Source: Gammaproteobacteria bacterium (GTDB lineage Bacteria; Pseudomonadota; Gammaproteobacteria; GRL18). Taken from it: DNA of 64,000 nucleotides. Position 1 is the stretch's first letter; each line of letters begins with the position of its first letter. The notes beneath the pieces are model-generated. The model worked only from the letters and a program-made list of their open reading frames with translations, was not told the origin of the DNA and did no database searches. The stretch spans positions 1 through 64,000 of the forward strand of contig JADGEM010000015.1 of NCBI GenBank assembly GCA_016744375.1, read 5' to 3'. The translations under genes were made by a program, and so were the position numbers. This document shows, in pieces, positions 1-7,606 of this stretch.

Positions 1-72
1 TTGCTCATTGACGAACCTGAGCTGAATCTTGGAACAGAAATTCTACATATGATGGAAAAGTTAAGAAAATGA
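1..72 (+). pseudogene. Probable Uma2-family (DUF820) nuclease fragment
   Basis: The window opens inside a reading frame that ends at the TGA at 70-72. The 23 visible residues include LIDEPELNLGTEIL. This resembles the 'DEPELHLG-D-I-L-VPDLAGW' stretch of Uma2-family PD-(D/E)xK endonucleases, which I recall from that family. After 'EIL' the similarity is lost and the frame stops eight residues later, so the gene appears cut short within the domain. The DEPEL string alone could also be a Walker B motif of an AAA or OLD ATPase, but such a protein would need a long C-terminal part that is absent. A second damaged Uma2 gene lies at 12687-13028. Assignment is tentative because the upstream part is outside the window. 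Confidence 0.35.
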
Positions 73-113
73 TATTTCTACAAGGTTTTACGAATACCCG
101 AAATTTAAAAAAC

Positions 114-920
114 TTATTTCTTCCTTGCAATTACTAATAAACTGCCACCGAATAAATTAGGTAAATATTTGTTAAATTTATTTTCAAGTCTGGACAAATA
201 GAGAAGAATGTTACTAAGAAATGGATTTATTGATATGTCATGATTATATTCATGTAGTTCCACACTACATTTAGTATCTCTAAAGATCAACCTTCTCAAG
301 AACAACAAAGGAACTATACTCATAAAGAAATAAGTTGAAACATCAATATCGAACCCTGCATGTTTTAACTTTAATATAAGGTCTTTTTTTGTATATCTAT
401 ATTTATGTCCAGCAATCGCATCATCGCGGCACCAAAGCCACTGATGTGCAGGTACTGTAAGAATAACATGACCATTTATTTTTAACATTTTATAAATATT
501 TTTTAAGACTAATTCATTGTCCTCAATATGCTCTAAAACATCAAACAGACAAACCCCATCAAATACATTCTCAAAAGGAGTTCTTAATAAGTCAAATTGA
601 TAACATTCATCTATACCATATGATTTTGCATATTTTAGGCCTATGTGGTGCATTTCACCAACAGCAATATCAGAATAACCTTTAAATTTAAGATATCTTG
701 AGACATTTCCTGTACCCGCCCCAATTTCAATAATTTTTGATGATGAATCAATAACACTCTTCATTTGTTGAAAAATAAATTCTTTTCTAGAAATAAACCA
801 AAAATGCTGTTCTTCTGCCTTGAACAACTTATCTAACCCTTGAGAATTATAATCTGTATGATTTTCATCAATATCATCATGAATAATTATAATGCCATTT
901 TTATCTTTATACTTTTTCAC
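114..920 (-). CDS. Class I SAM-dependent methyltransferase
   Basis: A 268-aa soluble protein that should transfer a methyl group from S-adenosylmethionine to an unknown acceptor. The Rossmann motif I is visible as IIEIGAGTGNVSRYL at about residues 63-77, followed by the acidic strand-2 end and the motif FDGVCLFDVLEHIEDNELVL near residue 120, typical of the Methyltransf_11/23 group (UbiE-like and polysaccharide-associated enzymes). The N-terminal segment with HFWFISRKEFI is common in methyltransferases of surface-polysaccharide and lipid-glycosylation clusters. It begins 6 nt downstream of the SMR-type transporter stop, so the two genes are probably cotranscribed. A GGTG ribosome-binding sequence lies about 7 nt before the ATG. 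The acceptor cannot be told from sequence. Confidence 0.85.
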   Translation of the reverse strand: MKKYKDKNGIIIIHDDIDENHTDYNSQGLDKLFKAEEQHFWFISRKEFIFQQMKSVIDSSSKIIEIGAGTGNVSRYLKFKGYSDIAVGEMHHIGLKYAKSYGIDECYQFDLLRTPFENVFDGVCLFDVLEHIEDNELVLKNIYKMLKINGHVILTVPAHQWLWCRDDAIAGHKYRYTKKDLILKLKHAGFDIDVSTYFFMSIVPLLFLRRLIFRDTKCSVELHEYNHDISINPFLSNILLYLSRLENKFNKYLPNLFGGSLLVIARKK

Positions 921-926
921 CAGTAA

Positions 927-1295
927 TTACGAGCCCTTACTTAAAACAAATACACCTACTACTATCAACAACAGCCCCCCCATTTTTAAAAAAGTAAAGG
1001 GTTCTTTCAAAAAAACAATTGCAAAAACACTTGTAAGAACAGCAAGCCCCCCAACAATAATGGGATATGCATGGCTAACATCAAATTTTGTCATCGCTGC
1101 CATCCAAAAAAAAGAAGCTATAAACGCAGCAAAAAAACCACTGAAGATATACGGATCATATAAGAACTTAAATAAAAAAATCAACTTTTCGCTAAATTCT
1201 TCAGGCAGAGCGCCATATTTCACAATTCTCCACTTTAGAATAAGCTGACCATACACAGTAAAAAGCACAGTTCCAAAAATATATAAATAACCCAT
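927..1295 (-). CDS. Small EamA/SMR-type membrane transporter
   Basis: A 122-aa integral membrane protein with four hydrophobic segments, the length and layout of small multidrug resistance and ArnE/ArnF-like proteins. The last two segments (HAYPIIVGGLAVLTSVFAI, then GGLLLIVVGVFVLS) match the C-terminal half of the drug/metabolite transporter fold. ArnE/ArnF relatives flip undecaprenyl-phosphate-linked sugars. With a polyprenol-phosphate glycosyltransferase at 2806 and a methyltransferase directly downstream, a role as a lipid-linked sugar flippase is an inference; a multidrug or amine transporter is the alternative. It ends 6 nt before the methyltransferase gene. No strong ribosome-binding site precedes the ATG. 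Confidence 0.7.
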   Translation of the reverse strand: MGYLYIFGTVLFTVYGQLILKWRIVKYGALPEEFSEKLIFLFKFLYDPYIFSGFFAAFIASFFWMAAMTKFDVSHAYPIIVGGLAVLTSVFAIVFLKEPFTFLKMGGLLLIVVGVFVLSKGS

Positions 1296-1352
1296 TTATT
1301 TTTTTGCCATTGAATAAACATCCCCGGGGCAAGCCCTCTCGCTTATGCTCGA

Positions 1353-1369
1353 CTTTCACTTTGTGAAAG
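1353..1369. other. Short hairpin upstream of the transporter gene
   Basis: CTTTCAC-TTT-GTGAAAG is a perfect 7-bp stem with a 3-nt loop. Around it, CCCCG (about 1322-1326) and CGGGG (1370-1374) could extend a larger fold. It sits in the 223-nt gap between the transporter gene and the left end of the IS4-type element. It may be a leader hairpin or the remains of an intergenic repeat; nothing else in this gap is recognisable. Confidence 0.3.
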
Positions 1370-1508
1370 CGGGGAATTTAACCCACCCAGATTAAAAAAT
1401 TTTTCACTCTCAGTTGAAGAAATTTAAACTATATAATTAATTTGTAAATATAAGCTATAATATAGTAGTTATTATAATTTTGTCCATTCACGGATGTGAT
1501 ATACGTCT

Positions 1509-1518
1509 AAGCCCAACT
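1509..1518. repeat. Left copy of 10-bp IS target-site duplication
   Basis: AAGCCCAACT lies directly outside the left end of the IS4-type element and recurs exactly at 2669-2678 outside its right end. A 10-bp duplication is within the usual range for IS4-family elements. It shows that both ends of one insertion event are still present. Confidence 0.8.
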
Positions 1519-2668
1519 CATAGGGAGGATCTTTAAAAGTTGAAATGAAGCCGTTTTCATGATCAAATAGTTGTTCCTACACAATTATTTTTTCAAAAAA
1601 AAGACTTCAAAATGAACATTAGCATATTCACAAAAAAGCTAAAACTAATTCTAAGTGAAAAGAAATTAAATAAGCTGGGAAAAGAAACACAATTTACTCA
1701 GCGAGAAAGAAATATAACTGCCTTTCAATTAGTTACAGCCATGATATGTGCATTGGGAGATAAACAGGCTGATTATTTATCTGATATTCTAAGATATTTT
1801 AATCAAATGGTGGTTTTGAAAGCGCAAGTCTAACCCCTGATACTTTTTCAGAGCGAGGTGAGATGCCAACAGTTATGGAACTGAAAGGTAATTTATTTCT
1901 GGCTGACCGAGGTTATTATTCCGCTGATTTTATATTGGAACTGGATAAGGCTGGTGATTATTATGTTTTAAGAGTGAAAGGCTTAAAACGCGTGTTGATC
2001 CATAGTGCTGTTCGACAAGATGGTCAACAACTGATTAATAAAAAATCACCTAAGCTCTCAGTCTTACAGAATCGACTACCCAAAAGACAAGCAGTTGATA
2101 TGGGCGTTGAAATCAACGGTGAAATTGTCAGACTGGTTGCCTATTGGAGTTTAAAAGAGAAGCGACATACCTATCTCATCACGAACTTAAAGCGAGATGA
2201 GTTTTCAATACAGGATATCAGTAATATATACTGCATGCGCTGGCAAGTTGAAATTCTTTTTAAAGAATGTAAATCCCATAATAATTTGCATGGATTTAAT
2301 ACACAAAGTGCAAGCTTACAGGAATCACTTATTTGGGCCAGTTTGATTTCAACGACATTGAAACGATTTGTGGCGGGTTGTATTGGACTGACATTTAAAG
2401 TTAAAATGTCGACAATGATTGTCGGTCAACTGGTGGTATGGCTTACTAGAAGCCATTGTGCAGCAACGAAGAAAAGGTTTAGTGAACCAAATTACTGAAG
2501 CTTGTGACTATTTAAAAGAAAAAGCCCAACGTGCACACCCTAAACGTGATCGACAATCAGGCATTTTACAGTATGCATTGGAGCCAGAATTTTATGCTCA
2601 AATGTGATAATAAATCAGGTGCTATTTATATGAAAAATAACGATGTTTTTCTTAAGTGCCTACCTATG
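1519..2668 (+). mobile_element. IS4-family insertion sequence, internally deleted
   Basis: The element is delimited by imperfect terminal inverted repeats, CATAGGGAGGATCTTTAA on the left and, read inward on the opposite strand, CATAGGTAGGCACTTAAG on the right, and is flanked by a perfect 10-bp duplication. At 1150 bp it is shorter than a typical IS4-family element because the transposase gene has lost an internal segment near 1801-1808. The transposase reading frame is broken at least twice. The ends and target duplication are well preserved while the gene is dead, so this copy could move only if supplied with transposase from elsewhere. Confidence 0.85.
1612..2607 (+). pseudogene. IS4-family DDE transposase, deleted and frameshifted
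   Basis: Three in-frame pieces belong to one transposase. The first (1612 to about 1805) holds the N-terminal helical region ending in YFNQ. After a junction near 1801-1808 the reading continues one frame over with SLTPDTFSERGEMP, then LADRGYYSADFI (second catalytic Asp) and YCMRWQVEILFKECKS, the Y-R-E-K signature of IS4 with the catalytic Glu. Near 2425-2440 the frame shifts again, and the tail from WWYGLLEAIVQQ to EFYAQM ends at the TGA at 2605-2607. The segment that normally carries the first catalytic Asp (a DGSSFA-like motif) is missing, so the enzyme cannot be active. The final piece includes KRDRQSGILQYALEP. Confidence 0.9.
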
Positions 2669-2678
2669 AAGCCCAACT
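2669..2678. repeat. Right copy of 10-bp IS target-site duplication
   Basis: AAGCCCAACT, identical to 1509-1518, immediately follows the right terminal repeat (CCTACCTATG) of the IS4-type element. Confidence 0.8.
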
Positions 2679-2805
2679 AAAAATAGATAGTTCAGCTGAT
2701 TACTTTATTGATACATTGCCTATAATTAAACCATGCTTGGAGGCATCAATAAATATCAACCCAAACGTATTATTTGTGCATACTAACACCATTTGAGGTT
2801 AAATA

Positions 2806-3744
2806 ATGTCCCATATACACATTTCGGTTGTAATCCCAGTTTATGGGTGTTGCAAGTGTTTAGACATGCTTTATCAACGTTTGGAAAATTCACTATCCAG
2901 CATCACACAAGATTTTGAAATTATCATGGTGAATGATTCAAGCCCAGATAATTCATGGATGTTAATTCAATCTTTAGCAAAAAAAGATGATAGAGTAAAG
3001 GGGATCAGCCTTTCAAGAAATTTCGGTCAGCATTATGCAATTACAGCCGGACTTAATCATGCTCATGGAGATTGGATCGTTGTTATGGATTGTGACCTGC
3101 AAGATCAGCCTGAAGAGATTGTAAAACTTTACGAAAAAGCACAGGAAGGATTTAATATTGTTTTTGGAAGGCGATATCAACGACAAGACTCCTTTTTCAA
3201 ACGACTAGGGTCAACAGTGTACTATAAAGTATATAATTATTTTACAGAAAGCAATGTTGATAATAGTATTGCTAATTTTAGTATCATATCATCTAATGTT
3301 CTTGCACAATTAATAAAATTAAAAGAACAAAATCGCTCTTATCCACTTTTTATCAATTGGGTTGGATTCAAACGAACTGAAATAAATATTGAGCATGCAG
3401 CTCGTGAGCAAGGAAATACAACTTATACATTAAAAAAATTAATCAATTTGGCCATTGATGGTATAGTTTCACAATCAAACAAGCCTTTACGCTTATCCAT
3501 TAAATTTGGTTTTTTAATTTCATTACTATCTTTATTTTATACTCTATTTTTGATTCTTCGCTACTTTATTCATGGAATACCAGTAGAAGGTTGGACATCT
3601 GTAATGGTTTCAATTTATTTTATTGGAGGATTAATATTTGCAAACATGGGAATCATAGGTCTCTATATTGGAAAAATATTTGACGAGGCAAAAAACAGAC
3701 CTCTATATCTCATATCAGAAACAACTTTTGATAAGGATCCCTAA
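2806..3744 (+). CDS. Polyprenol-phosphate glycosyltransferase, family 2
   Basis: A 312-aa GT-A fold glycosyltransferase of the DPM1/GtrB/ArnC type, which moves a sugar from a nucleotide donor to undecaprenyl phosphate at the inner face of the cytoplasmic membrane. The N-terminal domain shows SVVIPVYGC, then IIMVNDSSPDNSW and VVMDCDLQDQPEEI, the paired acidic motifs that bind the nucleotide sugar and metal. SLSRNFGQHYAITAGLNHA is also characteristic. Two C-terminal membrane segments (about 235-257 and 267-290) anchor it, as in GtrB. The gene is followed one base later by the acyltransferase at 3746, implying an operon. The sugar is unknown. Confidence 0.88.
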   Translation: MSHIHISVVIPVYGCCKCLDMLYQRLENSLSSITQDFEIIMVNDSSPDNSWMLIQSLAKKDDRVKGISLSRNFGQHYAITAGLNHAHGDWIVVMDCDLQDQPEEIVKLYEKAQEGFNIVFGRRYQRQDSFFKRLGSTVYYKVYNYFTESNVDNSIANFSIISSNVLAQLIKLKEQNRSYPLFINWVGFKRTEINIEHAAREQGNTTYTLKKLINLAIDGIVSQSNKPLRLSIKFGFLISLLSLFYTLFLILRYFIHGIPVEGWTSVMVSIYFIGGLIFANMGIIGLYIGKIFDEAKNRPLYLISETTFDKDP

Positions 3745-3745
3745 A

Positions 3746-4312
3746 ATGGCTTATTACACAAATAATGAATTAAAAAAGTTAAATTTTAAATCCTTGGGCA
3801 ACAACCTAAAAATAAGTACAAAGGCCAGCATTTATGATTACGATAAAATTGAAATAGGTGACAATTCTAGAATTGATGATTTTTGCGTAATTTCTGGAAA
3901 ATTAACAATTGGAAGAAATGTACATATTACACCTCAATGCTTAATTGCTGGTGGCGATAAAGGAATAGTTTTTGAGGATTTTACTACAATTGCATATCAT
4001 TCACAGATTTTCACACAATCTGATGATTATTCTGGTATTACTATGACCAATTCTACAATACCAAAAGAATTTAAAAATGAGTTTAAAAAAGAAGTTATAA
4101 TAAAAAAAAATTCAATTATCGGTGCAGGTTCAATTATTATGCCGGGGGTTATTTTAGCCGAGGGAACATCCATTGGCGCAATGTCACTGGTATTATTTAA
4201 CACATTACCTTGGAGTATTTATGTAGGAATCCCGGCAAAAAAAATAAAAACCAGGAGTAAAAACTTACTAGAATTAGAACATCAATATTTAAATAAAACC
4301 ATAAGTAAATAA
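3746..4312 (+). CDS. Hexapeptide-repeat acyltransferase (LbH fold)
   Basis: A 188-aa protein with left-handed beta-helix hexapeptide repeats, seen as IEIGDNSRIDDFCVIS, LTIGRNVHITPQCLI and IGAGSIIMPGVILAEGTSIG. Its C-terminus (WSIYVGIPAKKIKTR) is the standard ending of sugar O-acetyltransferases of the LacA/NodL/WbbJ group. It probably acetylates a surface sugar using acetyl-CoA. I chose the ATG at 3746, one base after the glycosyltransferase stop, with AAGGA about 9 nt upstream, in preference to an in-frame ATG at 3668 that would overlap the upstream gene by 77 nt. The acceptor is unknown; perhaps the sugar handled by the upstream enzyme. Confidence 0.8.
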   Translation: MAYYTNNELKKLNFKSLGNNLKISTKASIYDYDKIEIGDNSRIDDFCVISGKLTIGRNVHITPQCLIAGGDKGIVFEDFTTIAYHSQIFTQSDDYSGITMTNSTIPKEFKNEFKKEVIIKKNSIIGAGSIIMPGVILAEGTSIGAMSLVLFNTLPWSIYVGIPAKKIKTRSKNLLELEHQYLNKTISK

Positions 4313-4483
4313 TTTTAATCTCACTGCTATCGCTAACAGCGAAATCATATTCTCACCTCTGATATAGGGGTGGACCTATTTTCACATAAAAAGCATTTAT
4401 CCAGAAGGCTATCTTAAACTCCAATCTATGAGATATTCTAAAGCTATAGTCACTCTTACTCTAAATATGACTGAAGACAATAT

Positions 4484-6508
4484 ATGGTAATGGGTAAAAT
4501 TAATATTATATCAAATACATCAATGTTTGTGATGGTTGTAATTATACTAGTAGTCATCACTGTATTTATGTCTTTGATTCATTTTGTTCCATTAGTTGAT
4601 TGCTTAAAGTTTTATGCTGCTATTTTCTTTTTTATCTATCTACCCGGTTATAGCATCTTAAAATTATGCCACTGGGATAACAACCCAGTTTCTTATACTA
4701 TTCTTTCTCTATTAACAGGTGTAGCTGTAACAACGATTTCATATCCCTTAATAAGAAAAGCAGACCAAATGTGGTTGTTTATTTTACTATCTGTACTTTC
4801 TTTAGTTTTCTTTGTTGTCAAAAATAAAAAAGCATATGAACAATTTACAAGCATAAAGAATTATCACCTTGATAAAGCCTGGTGGTTAGGGCTAATAATA
4901 TGTTGTTTAGTACTAGTTTTACTCAATTTTAGTCATTTTGGAGATTTAATCATATTGCTCAATAATGAAGGTTATTTGTTAAGAAATGATCCTACTTCAG
5001 AGTCAATTTATCACTTTGGTATTATTAATGCTTTAAAAACAACGCTGACACCCGACTTTCCATATCTAAGTGGTTATAATTTTTCATATCACTTTGGCAT
5101 GCACTTATTGGCAGAGATGTTATGTCGATATACTGGAATCAATTCATTGTTGATGACTTACTATTTTTTACCTCTCCTATATTTTATTCTCCTCATTTCA
5201 GTATCTGCCATATTTTTCTATCAAATCACTCGAAATATTTTATTTAGTATTTTATTTGGTTTTACTTTATTTGCAGAAGATTTATCATTTATTGCCAACA
5301 TTTTAGAGTTTACAGAAAATTCTGCAAACCCTTCAGTCTTTAGAACTCTTACCTGGAGTATTTTCACTCTAAACGGAATCCTTCCAGGCATTCCCTTTTT
5401 GTTTGGAGCCATTATTATGTTTGATCGTTTTTTTAGGAATAATAAGTGGCAAAATCTACTCCTTTTTACTCTATTTGTTGTTGTTTCATTTAGCATAAAA
5501 GGCTCAATTGGACCTCATATTATTGGAGCATCAATAATATCTTTGTTTATTATGTTCGTTATGAAAGAGTGTCAACACTGCTGGAAAATTGGACTTACAC
5601 TTTTATTGTCATCTATATTTATAACAATAGAATATATCATCAGACCCTCTCCAACAGAATCTATTCAACTAATTAAAATTGATCCATTTAACAGCTTTTT
5701 TTTAACATTAGAACGCTTAAACATAAACCTCGACATATTGATAATAAACCAGCCCGTACTATGGGTTATATTTTTTCTATTAGCTTTATTATTTTATATA
5801 GTTGGTAGTTTTGGAGTAAGAATTGTTTTTATAAAATATGTACTTGACTTTTTTAAAAGAAGGACTAACCAGCCTATAATCATCTTTCTTTTGACATTTA
5901 TTATCTCTGGTTTTTTTCTTTCAGAATTTATATTTATTGGCTCAAATATAAGCAAGATTAATAATGGCGGATGGTTCGCTATTCAATCAATATATATAGC
6001 CAATTTTTTTATTATAAGCTTACTAGTATCAATTAAAAACAAAAAAAGAAGAAGGGTATTAAGCATATTAGTTATCATTTTTTCCTTTACAGGAACATTC
6101 TTATTTCTTTCTGATTATAGAAATAAGAATAAGTATCTTCATATTTCACCACAGCAAATCAATTTATCTCAATTCATACAACAGAATACTTTCAACAAAT
6201 CAATAATACTTGAACCACTTTATTATGCCCCATCACTTGTTTCACATTTATCTGGAAGAAGTAGCCCTATGACCGTTTACATGGTTTTCACAGAACAGAT
6301 CGCATCTAAGCATATTATTGATGAGCGCTATAGAGATATAATTAATTTTTATGATAAAAATTTTATAGGAAGCCGTAAAGAAATAATAAAAAAATATAAC
6401 ATTGATTATTTTATTACGACGAAAAAACTACAAGGGAATTTTAACGAAGAAGCTCTTGGAGATAAAATTTTTAGCAATAATGAATATATTATTTATAAGA
6501 TAAAATAA
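4484..6508 (+). CDS. Large polytopic membrane protein, GT-C-like
   Basis: A 674-aa protein with about a dozen hydrophobic segments and a small soluble C-terminus (about 555-674). The loop between early membrane helices carries LLRNDPTSESIYHFGIINAL followed by GYNFSYHFGMHLLAEML. Acidic and His/Tyr-rich periplasmic loops of this kind are seen in GT-C glycosyltransferases such as ArnT/PMT relatives, which take sugars from lipid carriers. The tail motif NIDYFITTKKL resembles the C-terminal domains of such proteins. No named family is certain. A second ATG at 4490 is an equally good start. It follows the polysaccharide-type genes at 2806-4312 after a 171-nt gap and probably serves the same product. 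Codon use is very A+T-rich. Confidence 0.55.
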   Translation: MVMGKINIISNTSMFVMVVIILVVITVFMSLIHFVPLVDCLKFYAAIFFFIYLPGYSILKLCHWDNNPVSYTILSLLTGVAVTTISYPLIRKADQMWLFILLSVLSLVFFVVKNKKAYEQFTSIKNYHLDKAWWLGLIICCLVLVLLNFSHFGDLIILLNNEGYLLRNDPTSESIYHFGIINALKTTLTPDFPYLSGYNFSYHFGMHLLAEMLCRYTGINSLLMTYYFLPLLYFILLISVSAIFFYQITRNILFSILFGFTLFAEDLSFIANILEFTENSANPSVFRTLTWSIFTLNGILPGIPFLFGAIIMFDRFFRNNKWQNLLLFTLFVVVSFSIKGSIGPHIIGASIISLFIMFVMKECQHCWKIGLTLLLSSIFITIEYIIRPSPTESIQLIKIDPFNSFFLTLERLNINLDILIINQPVLWVIFFLLALLFYIVGSFGVRIVFIKYVLDFFKRRTNQPIIIFLLTFIISGFFLSEFIFIGSNISKINNGGWFAIQSIYIANFFIISLLVSIKNKKRRRVLSILVIIFSFTGTFLFLSDYRNKNKYLHISPQQINLSQFIQQNTFNKSIILEPLYYAPSLVSHLSGRSSPMTVYMVFTEQIASKHIIDERYRDIINFYDKNFIGSRKEIIKKYNIDYFITTKKLQGNFNEEALGDKIFSNNEYIIYKIK

Positions 6509-6527
6509 TTAAAATACTAAAATAAAA

Positions 6528-6840
6528 GAGGCTGTAAAACAAACTGTGTAACTGCCCGTTCTTAAATGTGAGGAGCTATCTGTTCCTCATTTTCGATTAT
6601 TGCGTATTCTGCTGATGGTGAACACTGATTCTGCTCCATCATGAACGCCAATTCTCCCCCTGTGTCAGGATATACACTTATAAAACGATTTAATGCTGGT
6701 TTCCAATTATGAATCGGCATTGTCCATTTTTTAGGGGCTGCTGTAATGGCCAAATAAACTACTTTCAATGCCGCATCATCACTTGGAAATAACTTACGAG
6801 TTTTAACTGATTTTCTTATAACCACTATTCATACTTGTTA
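6528..6840 (-). mobile_element. IS256-family (Mutator) remnant, 3' end only
   Basis: The sequence at 6528-6551 (GAGGCTGTAAAACAAACTGTG, then TAA) looks like the terminal repeat of an IS256-family element, which commonly starts with GAG(A/G)CTGT and contains a TGTGTAA core. It sits just beyond the stop codon of a C-terminal transposase fragment at 6562-6825. Upstream of about 6840 the transposase similarity vanishes, so most of the element, including the left end, is gone. Confidence 0.65.
6562..6825 (-). pseudogene. IS256-family transposase C-terminal fragment
   Basis: The 87-residue frame matches the extreme C-terminus of Mutator-type (IS256) transposases: VIRKSVKTRKLFPSDDAALK, then LAITAAPKKWTMPIHNWKPA. 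In intact proteins the segment 'IESLNS' precedes the first of these. Here MNS is found immediately upstream but one frame off (ATG-AAT-AGT at 6826-6834 on the minus strand), so a single-base frameshift separates them, and a stop codon follows a few codons further out. All catalytic residues are missing. This is a decayed remnant between the accessory membrane-protein gene and the pilin island. Confidence 0.8.
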
Positions 6841-7140
6841 TAAAATAGTGTCTCTAATTAACATATTGTCATTATATTATCTATTTTTTACTCAATGATC
6901 CCATAAGCTGGCAGAAAATTTTCGCTTTATGCCTAATCATTTCAGGAACAATTGTGACAAGCAAAAGCATACAAGAACAAGATTTATTGATATTTATCAG
7001 TCACTTAAGTTGTTTTAGGTAAGAATACCCACAAACATATCAAGGTAACACAAATAATTGGCATGTGCATTGCTTCATAACTACATAGAATTTAGTTTTA
7101 TTATGTTTTATACAAAACATAATTACAAAAGGAAGCTCTA
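6841..7140 (+). other. Intergenic leader of first pilin gene
   Basis: This stretch holds no gene. Its only clear signal is the sigma-54 promoter at 7058-7075. From the expected start near 7087 the untranslated leader would be about 50 nt, ending in AAAGGAAG before the ATG at 7141. Confidence 0.6.
7058..7075 (+). promoter_or_regulatory. Sigma-54 (-24/-12) promoter of first pilin gene
   Basis: TTGGCATGTGCATTGCTT matches the sigma-54 consensus YTGGCACGRNNNTTGCW at most positions, with the invariant GG and GC exactly 10 bp apart. It lies 66 nt upstream of the pilin ATG. Major pilin genes in Pseudomonas and relatives are transcribed by RpoN with the activator PilR, so this is expected biologically. 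The second pilin gene has an equivalent site. Confidence 0.85.
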
Positions 7141-7530
7141 ATGAAAAAAAAACAATCTGGTTTTACACTTATCGAGCTAATGATTGTGGTTGCAATTATT
7201 GGTATTTTGGCGGCTGTTGCACTGCCTGCATATCAAGAATATATTGCAGAGTCACATGGTGCTGCAGCAATGAAGGGTGTTGCAACAGTTTCGGCTAAGG
7301 CGGCCACTTGTACACAAATTAATATCGGTTGTACAACTTTAGCAGCAGAAATGGGTTCAACTGGTTATGGCGGCACTATAACCTATCAGGTCGGTGGAAC
7401 TATAACCTATAATGATGGTGATTGCATTGCAACTGCTACTGTGCCTGCTGTAGGTTTGATTACTTATGGTGCGGCCTCTAGTGGCTCTGGAGCTACTACA
7501 CCTCAATGCCAATCCGGGGCGGGTTTATAA
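7141..7530 (+). CDS. pilA: Type IV major prepilin, copy 1
   Basis: A 129-aa type IVa prepilin. The short leader MKKKQSG is followed by [20 protein letters not shown], the hydrophobic assembly helix. PilD would cut between Gly7 and Phe8 and methylate Phe; Glu at mature position 5 is present. Four cysteines (57, 64, 95, 123) probably form two disulfides, the last enclosing the C-terminal loop. Residues 77-91 contain a small internal duplication (GGTITY twice). The C-terminal region is rich in Ser, Thr and Gly, a plausible O-glycosylation zone. Copy 2 at 11989 is the same length, identical at 88 of 129 positions, and keeps all four cysteines. AAAGGAAG precedes the start, and a sigma-54 promoter lies upstream. 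Confidence 0.93.
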   Translation: MKKKQSGFTLIELMIVVAIIGILAAVALPAYQEYIAESHGAAAMKGVATVSAKAATCTQINIGCTTLAAEMGSTGYGGTITYQVGGTITYNDGDCIATATVPAVGLITYGAASSGSGATTPQCQSGAGL

Positions 7531-7606
7531 CCCCATAAACACTTTCATATCAGACTTGGAAAAAACTTAGTTGGGTTCAATGCTGGAATTTAACACACTC
7601 AATTCT

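Noticed and set aside
1-72. AAA/OLD ATPase Walker B (LLIDEPEL) at the left edge
   Set aside because: An ATPase needs a long region after Walker B, but this frame stops 19 residues later; the following LNLG-EIL fits Uma2 proteins better.
892-1248. 118-codon plus-strand open frame opposite the small transporter
   Set aside because: It is the antisense of a well-formed membrane protein gene, with low-complexity composition and no ribosome-binding site.
3668-3745. N-terminal extension of the hexapeptide acyltransferase
   Set aside because: It would overlap the glycosyltransferase by 77 nt and encodes a stretch unlike the family, while the ATG at 3746 has a good ribosome-binding site.
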